A program made the translations under genes and the position numbers. From Laetiporus sulphureus 93-53 (Eukaryota; Basidiomycota; Agaricomycetes; Polyporales; Laetiporaceae), in NCBI RefSeq assembly GCF_001632365.1, contig NW_024468520.1, positions 337,530 through 401,529 on the forward strand: a stretch of 64,000 nucleotides of DNA, in the 5' to 3' direction. Shown here piece by piece: positions 23,271 to 34,381 of the stretch (the stretch's first letter is position 1; every line of letters begins with the position of its first letter). A model generated the notes under the pieces. That model saw only the letters and a list, made by a program, of their open reading frames with translations, made no database searches and had not been told where the DNA came from.

Positions 23271-24119
23271 GGTCGGCGTCTATGTGAGTCGGCAACCACA
23301 GCAATTGGGTAATCTGGGTCGGTTTGGATTGTATTAGCAGGGCGCTGAAAGGAAGGCATATCCTTGACATAGTTTCGTGTATCACCCCAACTGTTTAGCT
23401 TCGAGCGTTTCAGCTCTATGGACAGCCATGATCGTTTCGAGCACATCGATTGTCATCTCGGCCTTCACTCTGCGAGCTCTGTTCCACGGGATTAAATACT
23501 CTCTGGTATTATTGATCTAGAAAGCTCATAGACTATTTGTGCAGAAGCATCGTCTGTTAGTCTAGTGATGCTGCCGGGGCCCGGGATCAGGTGGTTCAAA
23601 CAAGAAATCCACGACGTTGCCATGCATAGTCTGGTGTGAATCCAGCGAGGGCATGAGAAGCAGACAATCAAAGTATTCTAGAGACATCGACAGCAACAAA
23701 TCGACTGTAAGGAGCTGCTGGATGCGCACAGTCGATGCTATCACACTGTCTAGCGAGAATCGGCAGCTGAACATCCCGAATACTCGTTCTTGAAGAGGTC
23801 CGAGACATTTAGAGTGCCATTCAGTTCAGGTACGAGCCTCATGAAAGCTGAGATAAAGGCTGAAAGCAACCAGATCGCGCTTTGAGCGAAAACCCTCGTA
23901 GAAGGAGGAAGCAGGAAGACCGCAGATCAAGCGCTCGCTGAGCGTCCGGAGATTCACGCGACCCACGTGACTTGGCCGCGGTTGCCACAGACGCGTTTGT
24001 GTTCCGACTCGTATATCAGAATGTCAGTTAAGGTTTGTAGGTATACCTATCGAGGGCATGATTGCCGCGTCATGCTTTCGCATTCAAACCCATAACTAGA
24101 GGCACTCAGATTTAGCACG
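23271..24119. other. Intergenic between the two helical paralogues
   Basis: No coding model is supported in this 849 bp stretch. It holds the 3' region of the first paralogue and the promoter of the second. Confidence 0.45.
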
Positions 24120-24812
24120 ATGCCGCTCCTCCCTCCGATTAGAACTCTGCCCGTATGGCGCATGGCGAGAAAGCCACCCCTGCTCAAAGCGGGGTTCGGC
24201 AGACGCGTTCCTCCTCGCTCTGCTTCCTCTTCACTACCGAAAGGTATATGTCTACCTCGAGCGCATATATGGGCCCGTTATGCAGCTCTGCTCATTGAGC
24301 CCACTCTACGCGGGATCGGTAAGATGGCATTCTTCGTTGGCGGAGGTACGTCGCTTCGTTTTTCACTCCTGTTACTATCTTATAACGCACATCGAACAGC
24401 ATATGCGCTCTACCATTTTTCCGGAGTCAAGGACTTGGTGAAGGGCACAAGTCAGGTGATGGCTGACATCGACCAGGCGTGCCGCTCCATCGAAGGCACG
24501 GTAAAGCAGGCAGAGAAAAAAGTAGCGGGCGCGGTAGAGAAGTTCCCTGAAATCATCGCTGGTGCAGAGAAAGATGTTTTTGCAGCCGTTAAGGAGGTGC
24601 AGAAGTACGTAGGCCCGATCGGAAAGCATGTGGAAGCAGAAGCTTTGAAGGCCTCAACGGAGGTGGGGAAGCATTTGACTGCTTTATGGAAGACGGTCAC
24701 GGGAGGAGGGTTCGATGGCTTGAAGGATAGAAACGAGGACAACGGCGGAAACGGGGATGTGGCTCATGTCGTTGCTGCTGCTGTAGATGTCGTCTCCACG
24801 ACTGAGAAGTAG
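24120..24812 (+). CDS. Probable mitochondrial helical protein, short paralogue
   Basis: Two exons (24120-24345 and 24400-24812) encode 212 residues. The first 70 residues are Arg/Lys/Pro-rich without acidic residues until near the hydrophobic stretch (MARKPPLLKAGFGRRVPPRS), consistent with a mitochondrial presequence. They lead into GIGKMAFFVGG and then YALYHFSGVKDLVKG, matching YAWYHFSGIK of the upstream paralogue, with the intron at the same phase just before this motif. The remainder is amphipathic helix with regular Lys/Glu/Val spacing (VKQAEKKVAGAVEKFPEI) and a Val/Ala-rich end. It is half the length of its relative, having lost or never gained the repeated helical section. Function unknown. 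Confidence 0.72.
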   Translation: MPLLPPIRTLPVWRMARKPPLLKAGFGRRVPPRSASSSLPKGICLPRAHIWARYAALLIEPTLRGIGKMAFFVGGGTSLRFSLLLLSYNAHRTAYALYHFSGVKDLVKGTSQVMADIDQACRSIEGTVKQAEKKVAGAVEKFPEIIAGAEKDVFAAVKEVQKYVGPIGKHVEAEALKASTEVGKHLTALWKTVTGGGFDGLKDRNEDNGGNGDVAHVVAAAVDVVSTTEK

Positions 24813-25328
24813 TTTGATACGCGGCGGAGATGAATCGTTGGAAATGTAGTGACTGAAGAGCTTCCAAGTTTGTATCGAGGCCATTTCGTTAAGACAGTGT
24901 TTCAATGATACTATTGACAGACATCTCGTGCAGCAATCAGGACTGCGTAATACAGAATTGCACAGGTTGTTACGCTACAATACGCCACTTGAGTAGGAAG
25001 GTTAGATGGAGACTGCAAGAACTCAGTCGTCGAGAAGTCCTTTCGATCCGCTGATTCATTCGAGTGGAGCGGCTACGGAAACCATGATTGGCATTCACAT
25101 ATGTGCCACTATTATTACTACGTCTACAACAGAATACTACACGGCAGTCACGCGGATGCGATGACGTCGAAAGGACAAAGCTAACTCAAACTCGCATCGA
25201 GATCTAGGCACCCACAGTTCTTGGGCGCACCGCCAATAAATGACCTGACTACACACGAGGTAATAAGTGAAAGCCGACCATGTCGAGATGTTGCAATTCT
25301 CTTACCGATGCTCGTGGTTGCAGACATC
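24813..25328. other. Intergenic, 516 bp, no gene seen
   Basis: Lies between the short helical-protein gene (plus) and dsRBM-like copy 1 (minus); their 3' ends face each other. No open frame with family-like content was found. Confidence 0.45.
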
Positions 25329-25680
25329 CTAATGACCGTGACGCGCACGCAGCTCACGCAGCGCCTGTTCCGCCGCTTGATCCGTGGCTTGACCCTTGTT
25401 TGAGTTTGTGGCTCTTCCATATTCGACGTTGCGAACTTCGAGATTGTGTTGTCAGCACATGCACCGCTATATTGATCAATTACCTACTCTTGGCTATAAC
25501 GGTCCATGTCATAGACCGCCCTGCTCCAGAAAACGAAACGTCCCAATCCAAGACGTTCGTGCTACCGTAGTTTCTCTGCAGCCAGTTGTTGAGGTGCATG
25601 CGACCTTCTACAAAGGGTATATATGAGCTTGAGGACAATACATTCCAAAGTCCATTTCCTTACCAGACATCGTGCTCCTT
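25329..25680 (-). CDS. Small dsRBM-like protein, copy 1
   Basis: Three exons: a 7 nt first coding exon (25680-25674, ATGTCTG), 25607-25488 and 25435-25329, giving 77 residues. The protein is a single double-stranded-RNA-binding-motif fold: helix RMHLNNWLQRN, strands VLDWDVSFSG and MTWTVIA, then VEYGRATNSNKGQATDQAAE as the third strand and second helix. Such domains bind A-form dsRNA or act as dimerisation modules. The second helix has one Lys (SNKGQA) where strong RNA binders have KKxAK, so RNA affinity may be weak. It is one of six intact copies in this window with the same exon pattern, and opens the first of two duplicated blocks. Confidence 0.75.
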
Positions 25681-28278
25681 GAGTATTGTAAGCAGTGATT
25701 TTTGTAGGGATCGATGCGAGTTCTACTATGCTGCCATCCCAGCAGCGAGTTTTATATAATGAACAGACACTCGCAACCACCTGAGCAGTAGGCATATAGC
25801 ACGACAGCTATAAACCCGGAGGTCCACTGTATCTGTCATATCTTGCTGCGATCCATACCGGTTGATTGGAAGAGAGAGGTATGACCACCTCCGAGATGAA
25901 CTTCCACAAACACCAAGGGACAGATTGTGGATAACTATGTGTGGTTTGCGGGGTAGTCGACGGCCACGACTGGCGAGCCGCCTGCACGACAATATTATTG
26001 TCAACTATCAGGATGGAGAAATTGACGGAGTGGCACAAGGACAATTACTGGTAACCCGAGTGACACAGTGAATGAAAAGAGCCTTGAAGCTAGCGACGCA
26101 CCATCAGGTAGAGGCACGATCTTTGACTCGATGCTAATGTGCGATGCGGAACAGTAGTGGGCAGCAGGGTATATACGAACCAGAAGCATCCAGGTACGGC
26201 TGTCATGCCTTCATTGTTCTTCCTTCGTTACGTCAGAGGGTGGAAATAGCGAGGTCCTACTGATATGAGATGCCAAAACTCCTGATTTCTCGATATTCAT
26301 CATACACACGGCAAGAATGTTCGGGGATCCTCGCAACACCGAGCTCGAGCAAGGTTCCGAAAGGTTTGTCAATGTGCACGGCAGAACGAGCATCTTGTCA
26401 TGGCTGGCGCTCCGGCATGCTGCCACGAACATGAAGAGGTCCCCGATATTCAATCAATTCCACGGAGGCCAACCTTGCGCACCAACTAACCACATGCAGA
26501 TGGACAGCGGATTGGGCGGTTAACCAGTGAAAAATGCTAGGTCCGGACTCATCGGAAGGTTGGCTCGTCCGGCGAGCCACACCCACTCACTTGCATATGA
26601 GAGTGGACGTTATCTCTTCCTTTATCTTGGCGTCATGTACTAAAGGCTGGTGATTGCAGCTTACTTTCGAAAACAAAAATTAAGTCATATTTATCCAATG
26701 TGGTACTCCGAGAACTCACAGGCATGATATCTGCTCCGGCGCTGTACGATGGATGTAAATAAGTCCTGATAATCATACAATTCGCGTCAGCCTGCGATGC
26801 GCGCCAATGAGTGGATCAAAAGGTCAATCAGATTCAAATCAATGTCCAGGACCACCGGAAGATGGAAGACCACAGTAGACCGGAGCGCGGAAGCCATGCC
26901 GACCCCGTAATGCGGAACCGAAACACCATCATTTGCATGGAGACCATGGCCTAAGAGCTCGATGCGGTAGAGAATGATTGACAGGCCCAGGGGTATCAGA
27001 TATTCCGCAAGAACGTTGCAATTCTAAGAGAGCCCGTGTGAATGACACCCGGCCTTGAGCCTGTAGAAAATGAAGATCGGAGTTGTAACGAGACGAAGGA
27101 CGGACTATAATCGGAAAGTATGAAACGGGGCGCATTGGCCATGGAGTATCATCTCTAATCGCGTGCTGTCCCTGTCGCACGTCGTTGAACGAGATTTGCA
27201 ACTGAGCTCCTGAGGCAGTCTCTATTAGATTAGACCTGCGAGACCGTTCATTCAGCCGATCATAAATCTTCCTTCGCTCGAAGGAAAGTGACGAGAAGGT
27301 GTAGAAAGTCAAAACTGTACTCGTACCTGGAAATAAGGCCTAACGCCCGCAGTTGCCGGAAGTTTGACCAGTGGAACGCGTTGCGCCGAAACCAGCGTGC
27401 ACTGTTCGTGAGTCTCCAGCACACACTTCGTGACACACGGGAAGTACATGAGTTTCACGCTTCATAACAAAAACTTGCTTGAGTTGGTGACAGAGAAGGC
27501 CTTCACCGTCTATATGGACAAGAGAGTATTGCTCAGAGATCGACGAGGTAGGCGGGCGCTTGTCCACGGCGTCCGGAGCCGCATCAGTGTCTCTGAACGG
27601 AGATCACACCTCAGTCACTATTCATGCCAGAGACCGGACGATCCTAGGGGAGACACAGAGAAAAAATCGATGGTGTCCGGATGGCGTACAAGAGCTGCCA
27701 ATAACAGACGGCATTGATCGCGGGGATGTTGCGCTCACTATCTGTCTATCACAGATACTGAGTCCTGACATCAGGTCAGCCAGAGGTCAGCGTGATGCAC
27801 GTCGATACAATTGAGCAGTCAAGGCTCATTTTGGTCAGTTGCCCCAACATGCGAGTACTATATATGTGCAATGATTTGAAGGTTACCCTGCGACGTGAGA
27901 GCCTCGTTAGCAGCCACGTCAAGACGACGTCGCGGGATATTGGACGTACCTGCGCGGAGCAGGTAGGATGAATAGAGCCATTGGGCGGATCGCCTAGTCA
28001 TCGTAAACCCAACTTCATAGCATGGAGGCAAGCTTGAGGCTCAGCGGAAAGCAGGGTAGAGCTGAGTCCATGTGGCACATGTAGACGTTCGGCGCTATAT
28101 TAGTATGAACGCGGCCATGTGATGAGTGCATCAGCTGCGGTGCGCGCGTATCACGGTCAAACTAATGACGCAAAATGAACGTCATAGTGCGCTTGAAAGT
28201 TTAGGCACGCACACAAGACAGCGCTGTTTCGCTTTTCACCCGATCAGAGCCTCTCCTGCATTTTTGGACCTCGAGAAA
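25681..28278. other. Intergenic with segmental-duplication sequence
   Basis: About 25860-26600, upstream of dsRBM copy 1, aligns with about 32440-33180, upstream of dsRBM copy 2, in the same orientation. Shared words include CATCTCCGAGA, TATGTGGT-TGCGGG, GCGACGCACCATCAG (GATCGACGCACCATCAG in the other) and TGGA-AGACAGCGGATTGGGC. No intact gene is seen. A 42 bp element (28088-28129) conserved with 35201-35243 lies 150 bp before the next BTB gene. Confidence 0.6.
28088..28129 (+). promoter_or_regulatory. Conserved upstream element of BTB genes, copy A
   Basis: TTCGGCGCTATATTAGTATG followed by AACGCGGCCATGTGATGAGT is nearly identical to 35201-35243 upstream of BTB-B. In B the core reads CCACGTGATG, a CACGTG E-box; here it is CCATGTGATG. 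It lies about 150 bp before the start codon here but almost 1 kb before it in B. A promoter role is inferred from conservation within otherwise diverged flanks. Confidence 0.5.
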
Positions 28279-29649
28279 ATGGCCAGGGACAACAAAGCTG
28301 CCTTGAAGTTTAACGGTGCTGGATCTCATGCTGTCCTGAATCAGCCCATAATGTCACGAAACACCCCGACCGAGCAGGTCCTCTTCGCTGTTCTTCGATC
28401 TGGTATTTCCGTCGGGGTGCTCTTTGACACTCAACTACGTGCCTTTTCGCGTCGCACGGATGCTGGCCAGGTGGATACTCTCCGTGCCGTCTTTGCCAAC
28501 AGTACAGCGCTCAAGAACGCATCAGAATACTTTTCTCGTCGTACATTCTCCTTTTCCGATCGCAGTGGTCAAGAACCTGATGCGTATGATTTAGTGCTCT
28601 CGACCGAGTGGGCCGACATCGAGTCGTCGGATTCTGAAGTGGAATATGATTACGAATCGGACAGTGACCTTGAAGATACGGATGATGGAGAGGATGTCAA
28701 TGATTATGTTTTCGATGAGCTTCCATTCGCAATGCGCAGCGCTCTGGCAGCAGATGACGAGAAGTCCGAATCGACGAAGTCAGCGGACGAAGATGTGGAT
28801 GACGCTTTTACTCTATCTAAGGTTGGAAGGACCAAAGTTTCTTTTCCGTTGAGGCACCTTACCAAAGACGGCTACCTCGTCACAGCTTGATGCAACGCTC
28901 ATGACAAGCTCGACAGCTGAGGTCTCGTGCAATATCGCTCAGATCACCCGAACTCTCCCTGCCGTGGCGCACAAGACGTGAGTATCATATTCGGCCCTAG
29001 CATGTCATGATTTACGCTCCATGATCATCAGTTTGGAAGCATTCGTTTACTATACGATGACTGGCAAGATTGAATTCGCGCCTCTCAAATCCCAGCCTCC
29101 GTCTGTACGTAGGGAGAAAGCGCAAGCTGAAAGAAAACCGTTCGATCCTCCCTTGTGCTCGCCTAAATCAATGTATCGATTTGCTCATATGGTATGAGAT
29201 CTCTATGCATCATTCCCATCTGCTCATGAGATCAGTGCGAGATGGACCAGCTGAAGAACCTCGCCTTGAAAGACATCGAATCCAAGTTATCCGTGGACAA
29301 CATCCTCGAGGAATTATTCTCGAGGCTGACATGCAGGTGAACTAAGGATTAGATCAGGCAACTTCATGCACTCATCAATGCCTACGACAGATATCTTGAA
29401 TTGCAGAAATTGGAGGTATCATACCTTCTCAAAAACCTCTCAGCGAACTTGATGTCCTTCATACCGGGTTGGATCGCAAAAGTAGCTTCAGGAGAGTTAG
29501 GTCCAATGGGCGGTGACGTTCTCGCTATCTTGTTCGAGAAGCTCGCGGAGAAAGTGATCAGTCTCAATGATAAACCCGCGCTCAAGTGCAGGTATTGCTA
29601 CAGCACCAATTGCAATCGCCGCTGCCATAATTGTGGACGTAACTTCTAG
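28279..29649 (+). CDS. BTB/POZ-like protein A with C-terminal zinc ribbon
   Basis: Exons about 28279-28878, 28943-28977, 29032-29191, 29236-29336 and 29391-29649 sum to 384 residues; the 28879-28942 intron is the least certain. The N-terminal half is a BTB-like domain split by an acidic insert: GVLFDTQLRAFSRR, VFANSTALKNASEYF, then VEYDYESDSDLED, then LEAFVYYTMTGKIEFAPLKS. It continues with CSPKSMYRFAHM, LKDIESKLSVDNILEELF and WIAKVASGELGPMGGDVLAI, the usual helical follow-on of this fungal group. The tail CRYC...CHNC resembles a zinc ribbon. BTB domains dimerise and many link Cullin-3 ligases to substrates; nothing in the sequence names a partner. A paralogue of B (36.2 kb), C (45 kb) and D (49.8 kb). 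Confidence 0.78.
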
Positions 29650-30789
29650 ACGAGTAAAGACTGTACGTATGTGAGCGTAAGCTGGTTGTGTCCTTTTCTG
29701 GCCGAAATGTCCCATAGATTCGAGTGGCCCTTGTTGCGTCCATGTTGTTGCGCTGTGCTCTGCTTTGTCGAATGCTTTATTTGGACATAGCGTCCGCTGT
29801 AACCTAGTATGTTTCGAAGTTGAATATTACGCCACTCAACCCTTTCAGGTCGTTGCCGGGCAGACACACCATCTTCTGGTGTTACAGCGATCCGGGCATA
29901 CTGGGTACTCGGCTAGTCGGGCGTTCCTGTACGATGCCCGTGTTGCGGTGGTCCATCACACCGTGCGGTCTGGGGTGCACAAGGGTGTCGCCGTGAGGTA
30001 GATGTCGCGATGCACTGAGACAATCGACGGACTAATGAATGAAACCTCATCAGGGTTTAAAGTTTGCCATGACGTGGCGCAGGAACCGTATCTCCGGGTG
30101 CGGGTGCAATACAAATTGCTGGAGGACAAGTTGATCATGGTGCTGTTGAGATCTGTGGATCAGCAGTTGTGTCTGCTTCCACGAACGCGTCAGTTACTAG
30201 TACGTGCATAATCAACGCAAGAAATTACCCTTTGTAGTTTACACATCGCGCCTGTATCTGACCCGTATACAGGTCAGAACGAATGATATCGCTATCTTTA
30301 TGAATATCAACTGCGATTCGACACACGGAGACCCCAAACTTAGATTATCACATGTGTGTTATTCTGGGACATCTCCATTCTAAGCATCTGCAACCGAAGC
30401 TGATCCGGAACAACGCTCCCCCCGGATTCAAATATTCACTGTATTGAGAAAGACACATTGCCACAGCAGTAGGCCGAGAATTAAGCGACTCACATCGACC
30501 GCGTAATATTCCTAATCGTGCCAACAAAGTAGCGAGATTGACGACGATCGGATCAATTAAGTGGATGACGCTCATGCGAATTACCCTGAATCGACCTACC
30601 GCGTTAGTTCGCGGCTCATACCGACCAACGCACCGGCGGTGGCAAAGATAACTCCAGGGTGGGAACATCAGTTCCAACTCGCATCTGCGTGGAGTAGAAA
30701 CGCGGGGATGTCGGAAATCTGACGGACATTGTGGTATGTCACTAGATTTTGATGAGCAGGTGCACGCAATCGCATTGTCGTGTTGATGG
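29650..30789. other. Intergenic, duplicated with 38.8-39.5 kb
   Basis: No gene is seen. The last part (about 30340-30740) matches about 38820-39060: both have CGCATCT-CG-GGA-TAGAAA followed by TCTGACRGACAT. This supports duplication of the flank together with the following dsRBM copy. Confidence 0.5.
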
Positions 30790-31060
30790 TTTCAAACTTC
30801 TATACAGGCCCGGACAATCATCTTCAGGCAATCTTCATGCAGAGCGCCTTGACGTGAATTATCAGTTCGAGCGTCTCAAAGAACGCCCATACTTGGACCG
30901 TCCTGATGTCCATTAAATTCTAGTGCTATCTGTTCCGCAGTTTTGATGGGCTCATTGTAGGACCAGCAATTGATCAACTAGCAGGGCAGCCATGGAGGCA
31001 ATGCCTGAATGAAACGTCGATCAGGCGCAACTTGGGCCGCCGGACGCTAAGTATGTCTTG
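30790..31060 (+). pseudogene. Broken dsRBM-like copy
   Basis: Aligns with exons 2 and 3 of dsRBM copy 4 at 39562-39838: CTTCAGGC-AA, CAGCGCCTTGAC, ATCAGTTCGAG and CATACTTGGACC mirror it. The invariant Trp codon after LT is TGA here (GACGTGAAT against GACTTGGAA), a nonsense change. The third-exon part has lost frame (ACCAGCAATTGATC instead of the YGAGSRA coding part). No intact start exon is visible. Its 3' flank (31084-31500) is also shared with copy 4 (about 39880-40310). Confidence 0.75.
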
Positions 31061-31889
31061 CTGACTTGTTGAACATTACTGTTTCAAAGCATCGCTCCCA
31101 TGGATATTGTGCTGATATAAGAAAGAGATAAGGTGCCGTGTACGGCACAGCCTTCTGCATAGTGACTTTTGTTTTGTACATTTATTTTTATACCGCGCCA
31201 TGCGCCGCGGTTAGTAGGGAGTAATACACAGAGGTAGGCATAGTGACTTGCCTGCCCACGATGCATGTGTCCTGGTAGTCCAACAGCGTACGCGACAGTG
31301 CATGACGATCAATATCTCTGGTCTGTCACACTGGCAGACATCGGCACCGAAGGAGAGCTTGACTCATGTACAGCATGTTACGACAGCACGGTGTAGGTGA
31401 TGTTAGCTACTTGGGTACTTCGCCAGGAACGGCATCACGAGCGGGCATAGCACAAGCGCATTGTACAGTATCGAAGACTTGCGCACACTGTGACCGTGTC
31501 CAGGACTACTTTCGCTCGTCGCGAGCTTTTGTGAACGTGGTTCTTCATCATCTGGCTTTGATATAGAACCAATACTTACTCAGAGTGCGACCACGATTAT
31601 TCAAGAAGCGCCAAGTCTGTAAGGCATTGATACGTGAGAGTGCGATAGGGCTGATGAGATACAGCACTGAATGAACATTGTGCTGAATATACTAAGCCGC
31701 GAAACGAATTATGTATGGATAGAATACGGCATGCACAGTTACGGAACGATATTGAGACCTTCTCTGAGGTTACGTGCATCGTATATGTTGCGAGGTGCAC
31801 TGACTGTTCTGTAAGTAATGTTAACAGTGGTTTATTTGAGCAACGTGATGCTGGTTCTCACCTGGGCATCCAAGTTACAGGCATCTGGA
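31061..31889. other. Duplicated flank, no gene seen
   Basis: Matches the region after dsRBM copy 4: GCATAGTGACTT and GCAGTGACCTACTT; GATCAATATCTCTGGTCTG and GGTCAATATCTCCGATCTG; GGCATAGCACAAG-GCATTGTA and GACATAGCAGAAGGACATTGTA. The remainder shows no coding potential. Confidence 0.55.
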
Positions 31890-32228
31890 CTAACCCCGCA
31901 GAACAAGCAACGTCTGCGTTGCCGCTCGGTCCATAGCCTCACCCTTGTTCGCGCTAGTGCCAGTTCCATGTTCTACACCGTTTACTTGGCACAGTTATGA
32001 TCAGCAGTTTGAACACTGTTCCATCGCTTAGCAACGCACTGTATGCCTTTGCAGTGAACGCAATATTACGTCCAGAACCTGTTTTGGTCGTCTCCCAGAC
32101 TAGTGAATTCATGAGACCATTGCGTTGGAGATGATTATTGAGCTGCTGGCGCGGTCCTGAGTAGGGATTAATGAACGAGAGACACAATGTATAAGAAACC
32201 GCTTCCTACCATGCTCGTTGGAGGACAT
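31890..32228 (-). CDS. Small dsRBM-like protein, copy 2
   Basis: Exons 32228-32210 (19 nt, MSSNEH), 32156-32040 (117 nt) and 31984-31890 give 76 residues. Helix RQQLNNHLQRN, strands SLVWETTKTGSG and IAFTAKAY, then VEHGTGTSANKGEAMDRAAT form the dsRBM fold. The conserved Trp of the first helix (LNNWLQ) is His here. The first exon is longer than the 7 nt seen in most copies, but the second is exactly 117 nt, as in copies 3 to 6. It opens the second duplicated block and corresponds to copy 1. Junction GCCAAG/TAAACGG is a weak acceptor. Confidence 0.68.
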
Positions 32229-34025
32229 GCTTATTCGAAGAACGGTGATTCGACGGATTCGATTGTAGCAGGGAATGCTGGAACTCCTCTGGCAGCATCC
32301 TAATAACACATTTATACGACCAGTAGACGCACCCTCAACCACTGGCGCGTTAAGCGTAGAGCAAGACATCCACAGACCCGGCGGTCGACTGGACACACTG
32401 TATGTCGCTGTGGCATGGCTCAGGCTGGTTGGGAACAACGTATAGACATGATCATCTCCGAGACAAAAGACGGGAAATGCCAGAGGACACATTACGGATA
32501 GCTCTATGTGGTCTGCGGGCTGTTGATCGCGACCAACTAGCCGCCTGAATGGTGGGGTCATTGACAGTTGTCAGGATAGACAGCAATGGAGGTGGACTAA
32601 TTTTCTGGTAATCCGTGTGGCATCGTGAGTGAATTGAACCTGGACGGATCGACGCACCATCAGACAGCGGCACGGTCATTGAGGCGATAGTGATCTGCGA
32701 TACGCTGGTAGCAGGGTTTAACAACATATACCATTAAAATGCTTCATGGAACGGCTTCCGTGCTGATACGTGTCTCACTTCACCGCACATGAGGTGGAAA
32801 TTCGCCACAAATTGGAAATGCTATGGGCGTCATCCACAAACGTCAGCATTCTTTCGACATTTGTCGTAGACGCAGAAAAGGGATTCGAGTGTCTCCACAG
32901 CGTCAAATTGGATGCAGAATGAAGGTCAAACCGCTCGTCGACATCTACGCTGAAACAAGGACCCACCAGCATGGCATCCACTCCGGTAATATAAAACGAA
33001 CGTACCGGGTTCCCGGTGTTTAGATAGACGTGGTTCAGCTACATGAACGCCAATCTTACGCGCCAGTGATTAATGTGTGGATAGACAGCGGATTGGGCAA
33101 TTAGTCAGAGGTAAATGCCGGTTCCGAGGTCATCGGGGGTGGACCTCCCGCCCAGGCGCCATATCCCACTCACGTTTGTAACCAGTGCAGCTGTTGTCCC
33201 TTCATTTCTCTCGCTGCGTCGCATGCTAGGCTGGTATCCGAGACACGTTAGGAACAATAAGCAGCCTGATCGCGGTTTCACGATATCCGTCGTGCAAACA
33301 CACAACAAACACTGCAAACCGTAGATCAAAGCGCGCCCAATTCAACGTGTACGTAGCAACTCACCAGTGCGGCATCCACTCTGGTATTCAATCAAAGGAT
33401 TCCAGTGTGTCGATGTCCAGATAGACTTCGTCTGTCCCGCAATTACCGATCTTGTGCGTCAGCGGACGACGGGCGGGTATCCCGTGGATAGAGTTGAGAG
33501 ACACAGATCCAAAATCCGGGTACAAGGTGATCGGAAGGTCGAGCCAAGGTATGGATCGTATGAAAGTTAGTATGCATGATCAAGCTCGTAGCTGATAAGC
33601 AAGCGCTGGACGGCGTTCTTTCGTAGATCTCGTTTGCGCAGCGGACGATCCAGACAGTCTGTTTGAGAAAACTCGTATAGACTGTACAAGAGTTCTTCAT
33701 GGCTCTACGAGTGTGCCTTCTGTAAACCTCAAGCGGCCACTAGCACGACAGCGGGGAAGGGGGAAAGGCGGCACCACTGCGCAGGAATCTCACGAGGACG
33801 GGAGCGAGGGTGGCGACGCGCGTCGGCGGTGGCGGGGGCGGCGCAGTATGTTGGTTTGTTCAGCGGCCAGCCACCGCCCACCGATGCCGTGATGCCGAAC
33901 TGAACTCAGCCGATGGCGGGCCGCCCGTGGTTTTTAATATTCACACGTTCTGCCCCGAGCGCCGAAAAAGGAAGTTGGGTAGGCGTGAACGAGCGCGTGT
34001 TCTACGACTCGTGCGTCTATCACTG
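32229..34025. other. Intergenic with segmental and local repeats
   Basis: About 32440-33180 is the duplicate of 25860-26600. Within it, about 32965-33150 resembles about 33360-33545 (CACCAG-CATCCACTC-GGTA, TAGATAGAC-T-GT, GTGGATAGA, GGTCATCGG/GGTGATCGG), a further diverged copy. Open frames on the minus strand of both copies carry similar short peptides (VPLPDGASL and VPLSDGASI), hinting at a decayed gene family. No intact gene is supported. Confidence 0.5.
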
Positions 34026-34381
34026 TTACAAGTTCACTATCCCGCCGCTTTGTAATGCGTGAAAGGTCTGTTCTGCAGCTGACTCCATTGCAACACCTTT
34101 GTTAGGATCGACCCCTCTTCCGTGTTCGATATTCTTGACTGTGAGAGCCCTGTCATCAGCTATTGTGAACCATCCCGGGATAGGCGGAGAACCTACTTAA
34201 CGCAACTGCTGTCCAGGTGATGGAACTATCCGAACCGCACGAAATTGTCTTCCAGCTTATGTTGATCCTGTTATTATTTGATTGAAAGAGAGTGTTCAAC
34301 TTCGTACGCCAGTCTGAAGGGTCATCTGTGAGCCTGAGAGCGGCCGGGAAGTAATGAAGTATATCACGCACAACCAGACAT
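34026..34381 (-). CDS. Small dsRBM-like protein, copy 3
   Basis: Exons 34381-34375 (7 nt, ATGTCTG, as in copy 1), 34313-34197 (117 nt) and 34138-34026 give 78 residues. The fold is readable as DWRTKLNTLFQSNNNRINIS, WKTISCGSDSSITWTAVAL and IEHGRGVDPNKGVAMESAAE. It is the most diverged intact copy: the LNNWLQ helix has become LNTLFQ. An extra member in the second block, with no clear counterpart in the first. The shared 7 nt start exon and 117 nt second exon make the model credible despite the divergence. Confidence 0.7.

Noticed and set aside
24243..24285. Apparent 43 nt intron in the short helical-protein gene
   Set aside because: It is short for this genome, and removing it would break the frame leading to YALYHFSG; it is read as coding.
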